DNA from: JAXLVB01 sp046329195
GTDB taxonomy: Bacteria; Bacteroidota; Bacteroidia; Cytophagales; Spirosomataceae
DNA length: 64,000 nt
Reading direction: 5' to 3'
Assembly (NCBI GenBank): GCA_046329195.1
Contig: JAXLVB010000002.1
Location: 2,108,001-2,172,000 of the forward strand
Made by a program: the position numbers and the translations under genes. Under the pieces are notes generated by a model. That model did not search any database and was not told the DNA's origin. It was given only the letters and a program-made list of their open reading frames with translations. Shown here piece after piece: positions 24,533-34,087 of the stretch. Within the stretch, counting starts at the first letter, position 1. Every line of letters starts with the position of its first letter.

Positions 24533-27500
24533 TTAATGTTTACCTCGTGGGTGGCAAGCATAGCATGAGTTGCTATCATAACTATACCCTTTCACTTCTT
24601 TATGATCTTTGTCAGCTTCTGTTTTTTTGTGGCAACTCAAGCAATTAAAGACAGTATAATTAGATGCGTTGGTGTGGCAATCAGTACATGTATTCCATTT
24701 TCCTTGATGAGCACCACTATAAATCGGAAAGTAAGACGCATCATGATTCCAATTAGCAGGTTTCCAAGCATTTTGATTATGACAATCTCCACAAGTAGTT
24801 GGAAAATGAGATGCTACGTGATTGGGCGATGCAGAATTGTATTTGGTTGCATGACATGAATAGCAAGAAGGATGATTGTAATTCCCACCAGCATGGCAAC
24901 TTGTACAATTCGATGCAATTGCAGCATGAGCACCAATTAATGGATACCGAGCAGTATGATTGAAAGTCGATGGCTTCCACCCTGGGTTGGTGGTATGACA
25001 CGAAGCACAGTCTCTTGATAAATTAATGGCAGTATGACTTGGATTAGCCGCACTAGTATATTTGGCCGAGTGACAAGCATTGCAATCAGTAGGCGTATTC
25101 TTAAACCGTCCACCCGCATGGCAAGCTGTACAATTGTTGGCAATAGTCGCATGGGCACCCGTTAGCGCATAGTAGGTACTGTGGTTAAAGGTCGATGGCT
25201 TCCAACCTGGGTTAGTAGTATGACAGGAAGCACAGTCCGTGGGGAACCCAGCCGCCGCATGGTTAGGATTCTGAGCTGATTGATACTTGGCATTGTGACA
25301 AGCATTACAATCAGTGGGGGTATTAGGATAAGACGTTTTATGGCAATCCTTGCAAGAAACAGCTGTATGTGCTCCCGTCAGAGCGAAATAGGTGTTGTGA
25401 ATAGTAAAGGAAGCCGGTGCCCATGCCGCCGTCGTGTGGCACGTAGCACAATCTCTCGAAAGATTGAGGGTGCTGTGGCTTGGGTTGGTCGAGCTGTTGT
25501 ATTTAGCCGAGTGACAAGCGTTGCAATCAGTAGGCGTATTCTTAAACCGTCCACCCGCATGGCAAGCTGTACAATTATTGGCAATAGTCGCATGGGCACC
25601 CGTTAGTGCATAGTAGGTACTATGATTAAAGGTAGATGGTTTCCATCCAGGGTTAGTGGTATGACACGAAGCACAGTCCGTGGGGAAACCGGCAGCAACA
25701 TGGTTAGGATTTTTAGCAGCCTGATAATTGGCATTGTGACAACCATTGCAATCTTTAGGTGTATTCTTGACATCGGTTTTATGACAAGCGGCACAATTGC
25801 TGGCAATAGTTGCATGGGCTCCTGTCAGAGCATAGGAAGCATGTTTAAAAGTAGCAGGTCTCCAGCCTGGGGTAGTGTTATGGCACGTAGCACAATCTCT
25901 CGATAGGTTGAGGACGCTGTGGCTTGGGCTAGTCGAACTGTTGTACTTAGCCGAGTGACAAGCGTTGCAATCAGTGGGTGTATTGGGATAGGAAGTTTTA
26001 TGGCAATCCTTGCAAGAAACAGCTGTATGTGCTCCCGTCAGAGCGAAATAGGTGTTGTGAATAGTAAAGGAAGCCGGTGCCCATGCCGCCGTCGTGTGGC
26101 ACGTAGCACAATCTCTCGAAAGATTGAGGGTGCTGTGGCTTGGGTTGGTCGAGCTGTTGTACTTAGCCGAGTGACAAGCGTTGCAATCAGTGGGCGTGTT
26201 CTTGAACCGTCCACCCGCATGACAAGCCGCACAGTTGTTGGCAATGGCAGCATGAGCCCCCGTCAGGGTGTAATACGTATTGTGGTTAAAAGTAGTTGGC
26301 CTCCAACCTGGACTGGTGGTGTGACACGAGGCACAATCCGTCGAAATCCCCGCCGCCACGTGGTCTGGATTCTTGGCCGCCTTGTAATTGGTAGCGTGAC
26401 AGCCATTGCAATCCTTTGGGGTATTGCTGGTAGAGCCTTTGTGACAAGCCGCACAGTTGTTGGCAATGGCAGCATGAGCCCCCGTTAGTGCATAGGAGGC
26501 ATGTTTAAAGGTGGCGGGTCTCCAACCCGCATTAGTCGTATGACACGAAGCACAATCCGTCGAAATCCCCGCCCCCACGTGGTCTGGATTCTTGGCCGCC
26601 TTGTAATTGGTAGTGTGGCACGCATTGCAATCCGTAGGGGTATTCTTGAACCGTCCACCCGCATGACAAGATGCACAATTATTAGCAATGGTCGCATGTG
26701 CCCCCGTTAGCGCATAGTAGGTACTGTGGTTAAAGGTCGATGGCTTCCAACCCGGACTCGTGGTGTGGCACGAGGCACAATCGGTAGGGAATCCAGCCGC
26801 TGCATGGTCAGGGGATTTGGCGGCTTTGTACTTGTCATTGTGACAAGCATTGCAATCGGTCGGGGTATTGGGATAAGACGTTTTATGGCAATCCTTGCAA
26901 GAAACAGCTGTATGTGCTCCCGTCAGAGCGAAATAGGTGTTGTGAATGGCAAAGGAGGCTGGTGCCCATGCCGCCGTCGTGTGGCACGTAGCACAATCTC
27001 TCGATAGGTTGAGTGTGCTGTGGCTTGGGTTGGTCGAGCTGTTGTACTTAGCCGAGTGACAAGCGTTGCAATCAGTGGGTGTGTTCTTGAACCGTCCACC
27101 CGCATGACAAGCCGCACAGTTGTTGGCAATGGCAGCATGAGCCCCCGTCAGGGTGTAATACGTATTGTGGTTAAAAGTAGTTGGCCTCCAACCTGGACTG
27201 GTGGTGTGACACGAGGCACAATCCGTCGAAATCCCCGCCGCCACGTGGTCTGGATTCTTGGCCGCCTTGTAATTGGTAGCGTGACAGCCATTGCAATCCT
27301 TTGGGGTATTGCTGGTAGAGCCTTTGTGACAAGCCGCACAGTTGTTGGCAATGGCAGCATGAGCCCCCGTTAGTGCATAGGAGGCATGTTTAAAGGTGGC
27401 GGGTCTCCAACCCGCATTAGTCGTATGACACGAAGCACAATCCGTCGAAATCCCCGCCCCCACGTGGTCTGGATTCTTGGCCGCCTTGTAATTGGTAGTG

Positions 27501-29977
27501 TGGCACGCATTGCAATCCGTAGGGGTATTCTTGAACCGTCCACCCGCATGACAAGATGCACAATTATTAGCAATGGTCGCATGTGCCCCCGTTAGCGCAT
27601 AGTAGGTACTGTGGTTAAAGGTCGATGGCTTCCAACCCGGACTCGTGGTGTGGCACGAGGCACAATCGGTAGGGAATCCAGCCGCTGCATGGTCAGGGGA
27701 TTTGGCGGCTTTGTACTTGTCATTGTGACAAGCATTACAATCAGTGGGGGTATTGGGATAAGACGTTTTATGGCAATCCTTGCAAGAAACAGCTGTATGT
27801 GCTCCCGTCAGAGCGAAATAGGTGTTGTGAATGGCAAAGGAGGCTGGTGCCCATGCCGCTGTCGTGTGGCACGTAGCACAATCTCTCGATAGGTTGAGTG
27901 TGCTGTGGCTTGGGTTGGTCGAGCTGTTGTACTTAGCCGAGTGACATGCGTTGCAATCAGTGGGCGTGTTCTTGAACCGTCCACCCGCATGACAAGCCGC
28001 ACAGTTGTTGGCAATGGCAGCATGGGCCCCCGTCAGGGTGTAATACGTATTGTGGTTAAAAGTAGTTGGCCTCCAACCCGCATTAGTCGTATGACACGAA
28101 GCACAATCCGTCGAAATCCCCGCCCCCACGTGGTCTGGATTCTTGGCCGCCTTGTAATTGGTAGTGTGGCACGCATTGCAATCCGTAGGGGTATTCTTGA
28201 ACCGTCCACCCGCATGACAAGATGCACAATTATTAGCAATGGTCGCATGTGCCCCCGTTAGCGCATAGTAGGTACTGTGGTTAAAGGTCGATGGCTTCCA
28301 ACCCGGACTCGTGGTGTGGCACGAGGCACAATCGGTAGGGAATCCAGCCGCTGCATGGTCAGGGGATTTGGCGGCTTTGTACTTGTCATTGTGACAAGCA
28401 TTGCAATCGGTCGGGGTATTGGGATAAGACGTTTTATGGCAATCCTTGCAAGAAACAGCTGTATGTGCTCCCGTCAGAGCGAAATAGGTGTTGTGAATGG
28501 CAAAGGAGGCTGGTGCCCATGCCGCCGTCGTGTGGCACGTAGCACAATCTCTCGATAGGTTGAGTGTGCTGTGGCTTGGGTTGGTCGAGCTGTTGTACTT
28601 AGCCGAGTGACAAGCGTTGCAATCAGTGGGTGTGTTCTTGAACCGTCCACCCGCATGACAAGCCGCACAGTTGTTGGCAATGGCAGCATGAGCCCCCGTC
28701 AGGGTGTAATACGTATTGTGGTTAAAAGTAGTTGGCCTCCAACCTGGACTGGTGGTGTGACACGAGGCACAATCCGTCGAAATCCCCGCCGCCACGTGGT
28801 CTGGATTCTTGGCCGCCTTGTAATTGGTAGCGTGGCAGCCATTGCAATCCTTTGGGGTACCGGTGTACTTTCCACCAGTATGACAAGATGCGCAACTTAC
28901 AGTTTGATGCCCTCCTGTTAATGGATAGACATTATCATGTGCTTCAAATTTGGCAGGTTTCCAGCCAGGATCTGTGGTATGACAACTGGCACAATCGGTT
29001 GAAAATCCTAATTTTTGATGGTTTGGATTTGAGGTTTTACTAAATGCTTGTGAATGGCAGGAATTACAATCATTCGGAATAGTATTGTAATTGCTCTTAT
29101 GGCATGATGCACAATCATTTGCAATGGTATGATGTGCGCCTGTAAGAGCAAAAAAGTTGTCATGCATAGGAAACGTAGCAGGCTTCCAACCAGGTTTTGT
29201 GGTATGACACGAAGCACAATCAGTAGAAATCCCTATTGCGCTATGATTTGGATTAGTAGTTTTTGTAAAGTCTGTTTTATGACAACCCACACATTCCGTA
29301 GGCGTGTTAGTAAAGTTACCTCCAATATGACATTTGTTACAATCTTTGGCAATGACAGCGTGAGCACCAGTAAGCGGATATATCTGATCGTGGTCAGGGA
29401 ACGAAGTGGTTTTCCATCCAGGCGTAGCTGTGTGGCATGAGTTGCAATCAGTAGATAGCTTTAACTTGGCATGATTCGGACTTTTAGCTGCATTGAAATC
29501 GTTGCGATGACAATCAATACAATTTAATCCGATAGGTTTAAAATTGATATTTGTTTGAGATTGATGACATTTCCGACAATCTATTGTGGCATGAACTCCC
29601 GTAAGTGGAAACGACGTTTGTTCGTGCATTTTGGTCACATTGTCAATAAGCCAGTTTTGCGTTGAGTGACACCTTGCACAGTCATTCCCAACACTCTGAT
29701 TGTGCCTATCAGTATGACAAGATACACATTGTGTAGAAGCCTTTTCAAAAATTAAAGAAGTATGGCAAGTTTTGCAATTGACACCTTGGTGTTGCCCTGT
29801 AAGTGGAAATGGTGTGGTGTTATGATCAAATTTGTTTTTCTTGGCATCAAAAGCCCAGCTACCCGAATTGTGGCATTTAGCGCAATCCATAGCAAAATTT
29901 TTGCCATGCGGAGATTGCGCATTAGCCCCAAAACTGGCTATCCATAGAAGCAATATTACAAATGACAGTCTATGCAC
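24533..29977 (-). CDS. giant secreted multiheme c-type cytochrome, 73 CxxCH motifs by hand count
   Basis: The 1814-residue precursor has a signal peptide (MHRLSFVILLLWIASFGANA). I count 73 CxxCH heme-attachment motifs between about residues 32 and 1808, roughly one per 25 residues. Most of the chain is a tandem array of three-heme modules of about 74 residues. Each module has TDCNACH, then a PxH, then DCASCHTT-xx-GWxP, then FNHxxYYxLTGAH and NCxxCHAGGRF. The conserved extra His (NPDH, FNH, GAH) are fitting second axial ligands, so bis-His low-potential hemes are likely. Neighbouring modules are nearly identical at the DNA level. The gene overlaps the preceding cytochrome by 22 bases. Such a chain could be a long electron wire in the periplasm or at the surface. 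The c-type assignment is firm; direction and partners of electron flow are inferred. Confidence 0.93.
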   Translation of the reverse strand: MHRLSFVILLLWIASFGANAQSPHGKNFAMDCAKCHNSGSWAFDAKKNKFDHNTTPFPLTGQHQGVNCKTCHTSLIFEKASTQCVSCHTDRHNQSVGNDCARCHSTQNWLIDNVTKMHEQTSFPLTGVHATIDCRKCHQSQTNINFKPIGLNCIDCHRNDFNAAKSPNHAKLKLSTDCNSCHTATPGWKTTSFPDHDQIYPLTGAHAVIAKDCNKCHIGGNFTNTPTECVGCHKTDFTKTTNPNHSAIGISTDCASCHTTKPGWKPATFPMHDNFFALTGAHHTIANDCASCHKSNYNTIPNDCNSCHSQAFSKTSNPNHQKLGFSTDCASCHTTDPGWKPAKFEAHDNVYPLTGGHQTVSCASCHTGGKYTGTPKDCNGCHATNYKAAKNPDHVAAGISTDCASCHTTSPGWRPTTFNHNTYYTLTGAHAAIANNCAACHAGGRFKNTPTDCNACHSAKYNSSTNPSHSTLNLSRDCATCHTTAAWAPASFAIHNTYFALTGAHTAVSCKDCHKTSYPNTPTDCNACHNDKYKAAKSPDHAAAGFPTDCASCHTTSPGWKPSTFNHSTYYALTGAHATIANNCASCHAGGRFKNTPTDCNACHTTNYKAAKNPDHVGAGISTDCASCHTTNAGWRPTTFNHNTYYTLTGAHAAIANNCAACHAGGRFKNTPTDCNACHSAKYNSSTNPSHSTLNLSRDCATCHTTAAWAPASFAIHNTYFALTGAHTAVSCKDCHKTSYPNTPTDCNACHNDKYKAAKSPDHAAAGFPTDCASCHTTSPGWKPSTFNHSTYYALTGAHATIANNCASCHAGGRFKNTPTDCNACHTTNYKAAKNPDHVGAGISTDCASCHTTNAGWRPATFKHASYALTGAHAAIANNCAACHKGSTSNTPKDCNGCHATNYKAAKNPDHVAAGISTDCASCHTTSPGWRPTTFNHNTYYTLTGAHAAIANNCAACHAGGRFKNTPTDCNACHSAKYNSSTNPSHSTLNLSRDCATCHTTAAWAPASFAIHNTYFALTGAHTAVSCKDCHKTSYPNTPTDCNACHNDKYKAAKSPDHAAAGFPTDCASCHTTSPGWKPSTFNHSTYYALTGAHATIANNCASCHAGGRFKNTPTDCNACHTTNYKAAKNPDHVGAGISTDCASCHTTNAGWRPATFKHASYALTGAHAAIANNCAACHKGSTSNTPKDCNGCHATNYKAAKNPDHVAAGISTDCASCHTTSPGWRPTTFNHNTYYTLTGAHAAIANNCAACHAGGRFKNTPTDCNACHSAKYNSSTNPSHSTLNLSRDCATCHTTAAWAPASFTIHNTYFALTGAHTAVSCKDCHKTSYPNTPTDCNACHSAKYNSSTSPSHSVLNLSRDCATCHNTTPGWRPATFKHASYALTGAHATIASNCAACHKTDVKNTPKDCNGCHNANYQAAKNPNHVAAGFPTDCASCHTTNPGWKPSTFNHSTYYALTGAHATIANNCTACHAGGRFKNTPTDCNACHSAKYNSSTNPSHSTLNLSRDCATCHTTAAWAPASFTIHNTYFALTGAHTAVSCKDCHKTSYPNTPTDCNACHNAKYQSAQNPNHAAAGFPTDCASCHTTNPGWKPSTFNHSTYYALTGAHATIANNCTACHAGGRFKNTPTDCNACHSAKYTSAANPSHTAINLSRDCASCHTTNPGWKPSTFNHTARYPLIGAHAAIASNCTSCHAGGNYNHPSCYSCHATKYNSASPNHVASHFPTTCGDCHNQNAWKPANWNHDASYFPIYSGAHQGKWNTCTDCHTNASNYTVFNCLSCHKKTEADKDHKEVKGYSYDSNSCYACHPRGKH
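26040..28855. repeat. near-identical 885-bp and 666-bp tandem units within the giant cytochrome gene
   Basis: Long stretches recur unchanged at a spacing of 885 bases (for example 26263-26475 and 27148-27360) and again at 666 bases (27611 onward and 28277 onward). 666 is three 222-base, three-heme modules; 885 is four modules with one shortened by three bases. A further 660-base spacing links 25378 and 26038. Identity far above that of the older outer modules indicates recent duplication or gene conversion. Confidence 0.85.
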
Positions 29978-31797
29978 TGATGCTTGGGTAATTTAAAGTA
30001 TCTTACTCTGTTACTTGATTTTGCAGGTTCTTTATGACATTTTTCACAAGAAACATTTTGGTGTTTCCCGTCTAACTTGAAACTTGTTTTGTTGTGGTCA
30101 AAACTCTGACCATCCCAAGCTTGAGTTGTATGACATCTGGCACAATCGGTTACTCCATTCCTTGCGAACTGCCTTCCGTGAACATCCTGATGACAAGCCG
30201 CACATTGATTGGCTGTTCCTTTAAATTTTTGTTCTACAGGAATTGCCTTTTTATCAAAATGGCATCCCGAACAACTCGCCGTTAAATGCTTTCCTGTCAA
30301 CTTATACCCTGTATCTGTATGATCAAACTGGACATTTTGCCATGAGTCTAATTGATGACAAGTTCTACAAGAAACAGACTGATAATACTTTGAGTCTATT
30401 TTTCCCTCATGGATGTCTTTATGACAATCCACACAGTTACTACCTAGATTAGCAAACACCCATTGATTGTTGTTTAAATGACATACAAAACAAGGCTGTG
30501 CTAAGTGTGCTCCTTCAAGTTGAAACGTACTTTTATTGTGCATTTCGATGGTAAAATGTGAAGGAGTAAAACCTTCAACGCTATGACAAGCAACGCAATC
30601 AGGATACTTGTCTTTTTTGGTATTGAAATCGCCTTTATGTTTGTCGGTATGGCAACTCATACACTTGTTGTGTGAAACAGGGTCGGTTAAATCCCCCTTG
30701 TGGCACACCCTACAATCCACATCTTGGTGTTTCCCTTTCAACGGATACGCCGTTTTGTCATGGTCAAACTTGCCTGTAAAACTTTTGTTCTTCAATAAGA
30801 ATGAGTTCTGATTATGACAAGTTTTGCAATCAGTACCAAGTTTACCTTCGTGTATATCCTTATGGCAGGATACACAAGTGATGTTTTTAGTATTGGCGAA
30901 CTCTTGGAAACTCTCGTTAGCTCCCAATGAATTTTCGTGACACTTTTTACACGAAATCTCTCGGTGCTTCCCTTCCAAAGCATACCCCGTAACGGAGTGA
31001 TTAAAGCTTTTGGGCGGCGTTATTTTATGAAATGAATCCTCATTATGACACGCCTCACAGTTGACACCAAACTTTCCTTTATGTTCGTCTTTATGACAGC
31101 TAATACAGTTGTTAAATGAAATCCCTGCGTACTTGACAAATCTTTTGTTGTTCCGAACTTCAGCTTTATGGCATGAAGAGCAGTCTAATGTCTTGTGTTG
31201 GCCACGCAAGGCAAAGTGTGTATTGCTGTGGTTAAACAATGGAACTTCTTTAAAATCATTGAAATCATGACACAAGGCACAATCGCTCGATAGTGTTTTT
31301 TGATGATAATCTTCATGACAGGTCGAGCATTTTGTGTCTAAACCTAAAAATGATTTTGGCTTCCCCTTTACCGTGACATCAGTAATGTGTTCAGGTTTGT
31401 GGCATTGATTACAGTTCAGAACCTTAGTTTTATGACTACCTTTCAGTTCATAGCCAGTGAGTGTATGGTTAAAATTCTTTTTGTCGAAACGAACCAACTC
31501 AAAATTCAATCCATGATGCTCGCTGTGACATGTGATACATTCTTTGCCCTTAATGGCTGCCGATGTATGAAAACCTTTGTTTCTGACTATCCTAACCGCC
31601 AACTCTTTGTGACAAACTAAGCAATTCTGATTCGCTACTTTATTGCCAATGCTATGGCATTGCGTACAATTGCTAAGTCCCTCCAACTTTGAGTGTGCTT
31701 GGCTCAGTTTTCCGGGCGATAATTGTGCTAATGATTTTAAAGCTAATAGGCTCAAAATCATCACCAAAAAACTGCGCTTTGAAAATGAAAAAACCAT
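29956..31797 (-). CDS. secreted multiheme c-type cytochrome, 23 CxxCH motifs
   Basis: The 613-residue precursor has a signal peptide (SFLVMILSLLALKSLAQ). I count 23 CxxCH motifs. They come in repeated blocks of CxxCHKDxHxGKxGxxCxxCH followed by FNHxxTxxxLxGKHxxxxCxxCH, unlike the module of the giant cytochrome, so the two are related but not duplicates. The repeated KGKH and DIHEGK His residues are probable axial ligands. It ends with CIDCHL and its last 22 bases overlap the start of the giant cytochrome, suggesting coupled translation. It may pass electrons between the inner-membrane cytochrome b and the giant cytochrome; that is inference. Confidence 0.93.
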   Translation of the reverse strand: MVFSFSKRSFLVMILSLLALKSLAQLSPGKLSQAHSKLEGLSNCTQCHSIGNKVANQNCLVCHKELAVRIVRNKGFHTSAAIKGKECITCHSEHHGLNFELVRFDKKNFNHTLTGYELKGSHKTKVLNCNQCHKPEHITDVTVKGKPKSFLGLDTKCSTCHEDYHQKTLSSDCALCHDFNDFKEVPLFNHSNTHFALRGQHKTLDCSSCHKAEVRNNKRFVKYAGISFNNCISCHKDEHKGKFGVNCEACHNEDSFHKITPPKSFNHSVTGYALEGKHREISCKKCHENSLGANESFQEFANTKNITCVSCHKDIHEGKLGTDCKTCHNQNSFLLKNKSFTGKFDHDKTAYPLKGKHQDVDCRVCHKGDLTDPVSHNKCMSCHTDKHKGDFNTKKDKYPDCVACHSVEGFTPSHFTIEMHNKSTFQLEGAHLAQPCFVCHLNNNQWVFANLGSNCVDCHKDIHEGKIDSKYYQSVSCRTCHQLDSWQNVQFDHTDTGYKLTGKHLTASCSGCHFDKKAIPVEQKFKGTANQCAACHQDVHGRQFARNGVTDCARCHTTQAWDGQSFDHNKTSFKLDGKHQNVSCEKCHKEPAKSSNRVRYFKLPKHQCIDCHL

Positions 31798-31875
31798 GGA
31801 ATCAGGTATTTCAAACTATACATTGTTGGAACGGCATGTTTATTCCTCCACTTTGCAATGAACCACTTCGTCCTG

Positions 31876-33204
31876 TTAATGGCTATCATGCGATTTAAGG
31901 ACATAGCCAAACCTCTTGGTGATTTCGATACCTGATTTCTTCAGAAAGTCGGTAGGAAGCTCACCCCCAGCAAAAATATAGACCAGGTCGTTGGTAATGA
32001 TTAACTCTTCTGGCCCTTTTGTTAGTGTTACTGTCTGTTCAGTAATAACCTTCACATTGGTATTAAACTCCATCCTAATCGCTTTTTTATCAATAGCCTC
32101 CTTGATTTTGTCTGAGTTTTTAGGTTTTAACCGATTGAAATTTTCAGAGCGGTATGAAAGGGTTACATGGTTTTGAGGAGCAAGCAACAACGCACTTTCA
32201 ATAGCCGAATCACCCCCTCCAACAACTAAAATGTTTTTTTGGGTGATTAACTCTGGCTCTAATAAACGATAGGCTACTTTCTCTAAAGTTTCACCCTCTA
32301 CACTGAGTTTTCTTGGACTACCTCGTCGGCCAATAGCCAGCAAAACCTTATTGCCGAGATAGACATCGCCGTTGGTAGTAACTACCTTGAAGTTATTACC
32401 CTCCTTTTGTATTGCTTCCACTTTGGTATGTTCTCTCACCGCAATTTGATTTTCATGAATTACTTTTTGCCATAACTGCAAAAGTTCTGTTTTGCTGGTT
32501 TCATAGAGCTTTATCTTACCATATATGGGTAGCTCCATAGGGGCAGTCATCACCACTTTGGCCCTGGGAAAATTAAAAACCGTACCGCCGAGCGAGTCTT
32601 GCTCTAATACAACTGCCTTGAGGCCCCATTTTTTTGCTTGCAACGATGCCGAAATACCTGCAGGCCCAGCCCCAATGATGATTAAGTCATAGCTTGCTTG
32701 GTGATTTTGATCCAATGTATGCTTGATATAATCAGTGGCTTGTTTCCCTTGTTCTACACTGTTTTTTATCAAACCCATCCCACCCAATTCGCCTGCTATA
32801 AAAATCCCCTTCACATTTGTCTCAAAGTTTTGATGGACGTGCGGTAACTCTACCCCTCGTTTCTCGGTTCCGATTTTTAAGGAAATGGCTTCTATTGGGC
32901 AAGCATGAAAACAAGCTCCATGACCCACACAATTCGACGCATTTACTAACTCTGCTCGCCCGTTTACAATACCAATAATGTCTTTTTCGGGACAGGCCGA
33001 CACACAAGCTCCACTGCCAATGCAGATGTTTGGGTCAATATACGGATACAACGAAACGGGTTCGTGCACGCCTTCGACCTTAGCTTGGGCTATTTTGGCC
33101 TCTACTTTCTTCGATTTTCTGCTCTGACTTTTTATATAGAAATAAAAAATAGCAGCAGCAATCGAAAAGGTAATACCGTATAAAATAAGTTCTTCGGTAG
33201 TCAT
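31876..33204 (-). CDS. membrane-anchored ferredoxin-flavoprotein oxidoreductase (thioredoxin-reductase-like FAD/NAD(P) domain)
   Basis: The 442-residue protein has a membrane anchor (residues about 7-24), a two-cluster ferredoxin domain (residues 55-108), and a flavoprotein part with GAGPAGISAS for FAD (near residue 178) and VVGGGDSAIESA for NAD(P). The iron-sulfur motifs are CIGSGACVSACP and CVGHGACFHACP: the usual second Cys of each is Ser (residue 64) or His (residue 95). No redox CxxC is found in the flavin domain, so it is not a thioredoxin reductase. It likely moves electrons between NAD(P)H and the membrane. It lies 78 bases ahead of the 23-heme cytochrome gene. Confidence 0.85.
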   Translation of the reverse strand: MTTEELILYGITFSIAAAIFYFYIKSQSRKSKKVEAKIAQAKVEGVHEPVSLYPYIDPNICIGSGACVSACPEKDIIGIVNGRAELVNASNCVGHGACFHACPIEAISLKIGTEKRGVELPHVHQNFETNVKGIFIAGELGGMGLIKNSVEQGKQATDYIKHTLDQNHQASYDLIIIGAGPAGISASLQAKKWGLKAVVLEQDSLGGTVFNFPRAKVVMTAPMELPIYGKIKLYETSKTELLQLWQKVIHENQIAVREHTKVEAIQKEGNNFKVVTTNGDVYLGNKVLLAIGRRGSPRKLSVEGETLEKVAYRLLEPELITQKNILVVGGGDSAIESALLLAPQNHVTLSYRSENFNRLKPKNSDKIKEAIDKKAIRMEFNTNVKVITEQTVTLTKGPEELIITNDLVYIFAGGELPTDFLKKSGIEITKRFGYVLKSHDSH

Positions 33205-33407
33205 CCTTAGAAATTAGTTTATGATTTGATATGTACAGTCTCAAGCATCATACCAACCAAGGGTCAGTTCAACCCGAACACTTTGGCATCTGTTAGCCTA
33301 AACCATAGCTGTATTTTTGGCTCGAAGAAACACAAACAAAACAGTACGGTTTCCTCCCAAGGTTAGCAGATAACTTGACGGCTATGTTCTTAAGCACAGG
33401 GTATCCC

Positions 33408-34007
33408 CTATCGAATTACAATATTGTCAATGTAACAATGCCCCGCCTTCAAAGGAGTTGGGGTTATATTGCCACTTGATACAACTCTTAGAAAATACTG
33501 TCCGGCTGTTGATAAAGAAAAGGTAGCTGTTCTTGTGGTTAAAGAACTTGGTGAAGATGTGAGCGGAACAGAAGAAATAAGCATTTCTTTGCCAGAAACA
33601 GCATCTTTTAAAATAAAATCAATAGAGGCAACGCCTGCCGTAGTGGCAGTCGTAATGGTTGAGTAAGCGATGGTGTAGGCACCCGTCGCAGGGAAAGTAA
33701 TTGCTGTGGTGGTAGAATAAATAACAGGTTTGTAGGTAGTTCGGTTATATACGGCATACAGATTGGCCTGGTCTAACCGTTTACTTCCAGCATAGGTGGT
33801 TGCGTAGCCCTGTGTCCAGGTTAGCGTATAAACCGACCAACCGCACGGGGTACTTTCGAAGTCATTACTATAAATGACTGCCGCAGAAGCTCTTGCACTT
33901 TTTGTTGCAGGAGAGACTTCATTAGTGAAATCGCTTTGACAGGCTTGGCCCATTAAGGCTACTGTTGCAAAAGCAATTAGGTGGTTGGCCGTTGATACAT
34001 TTTTCAT
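33408..34007 (-). CDS. hypothetical secreted lipoprotein, probable beta-sandwich
   Basis: The 199-residue precursor ends its signal with GQACQSD, so lipidation at Cys 23 is possible. The mature part has many Thr and Ser residues and beta strands (AYTIAYSTITTATTAGVASI, RTATFSLSTAGQYFLRVVSS), with FESTPCGWSVYT near the start and CYIDNIVIR at the end. This is the layout of carbohydrate-binding-like jelly-roll domains of Bacteroidota surface proteins. No heme motif is present. It is on the same strand between the cytochrome b and flavoprotein genes with 200- and 80-base gaps, so it may be an insertion into the cluster or a surface partner. Function unknown. Confidence 0.7.
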   Translation of the reverse strand: MKNVSTANHLIAFATVALMGQACQSDFTNEVSPATKSARASAAVIYSNDFESTPCGWSVYTLTWTQGYATTYAGSKRLDQANLYAVYNRTTYKPVIYSTTTAITFPATGAYTIAYSTITTATTAGVASIDFILKDAVSGKEMLISSVPLTSSPSSLTTRTATFSLSTAGQYFLRVVSSGNITPTPLKAGHCYIDNIVIR

Positions 34008-34087
34008 TCTATTATAGGTTAACGTTGAAGGTAAAATACTGACAAATGATACTTAACAATTCTTGTGTTTCATAGGCAAATCATTTT

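Noticed and set aside
26570..26580. CCACGTGG within cytochrome repeats as a parS-like site
   Set aside because: It lacks the full 16-base TGTTTCACGTGAAACA-type palindrome and is explained by coding repeats.
24900..28900. Regular direct repeats that at first glance resemble a CRISPR or satellite array
   Set aside because: Spacing is a multiple of three, the minus-strand frame stays open, and the repeats encode CxxCH modules; there are no unique spacers of uniform length.
25280..29440. Many plus-strand open frames of 60-190 codons opposite the giant cytochrome gene
   Set aside because: They recur with the same repeat spacing as the cytochrome modules and are rich in Arg, Ser and Thr with no family-like features. 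They are mirror frames of the CxxCH repeats.
33469..33666. Plus-strand 65-codon frame opposite the lipoprotein gene
   Set aside because: It is a mirror frame of the Thr/Ser-rich lipoprotein coding sequence.
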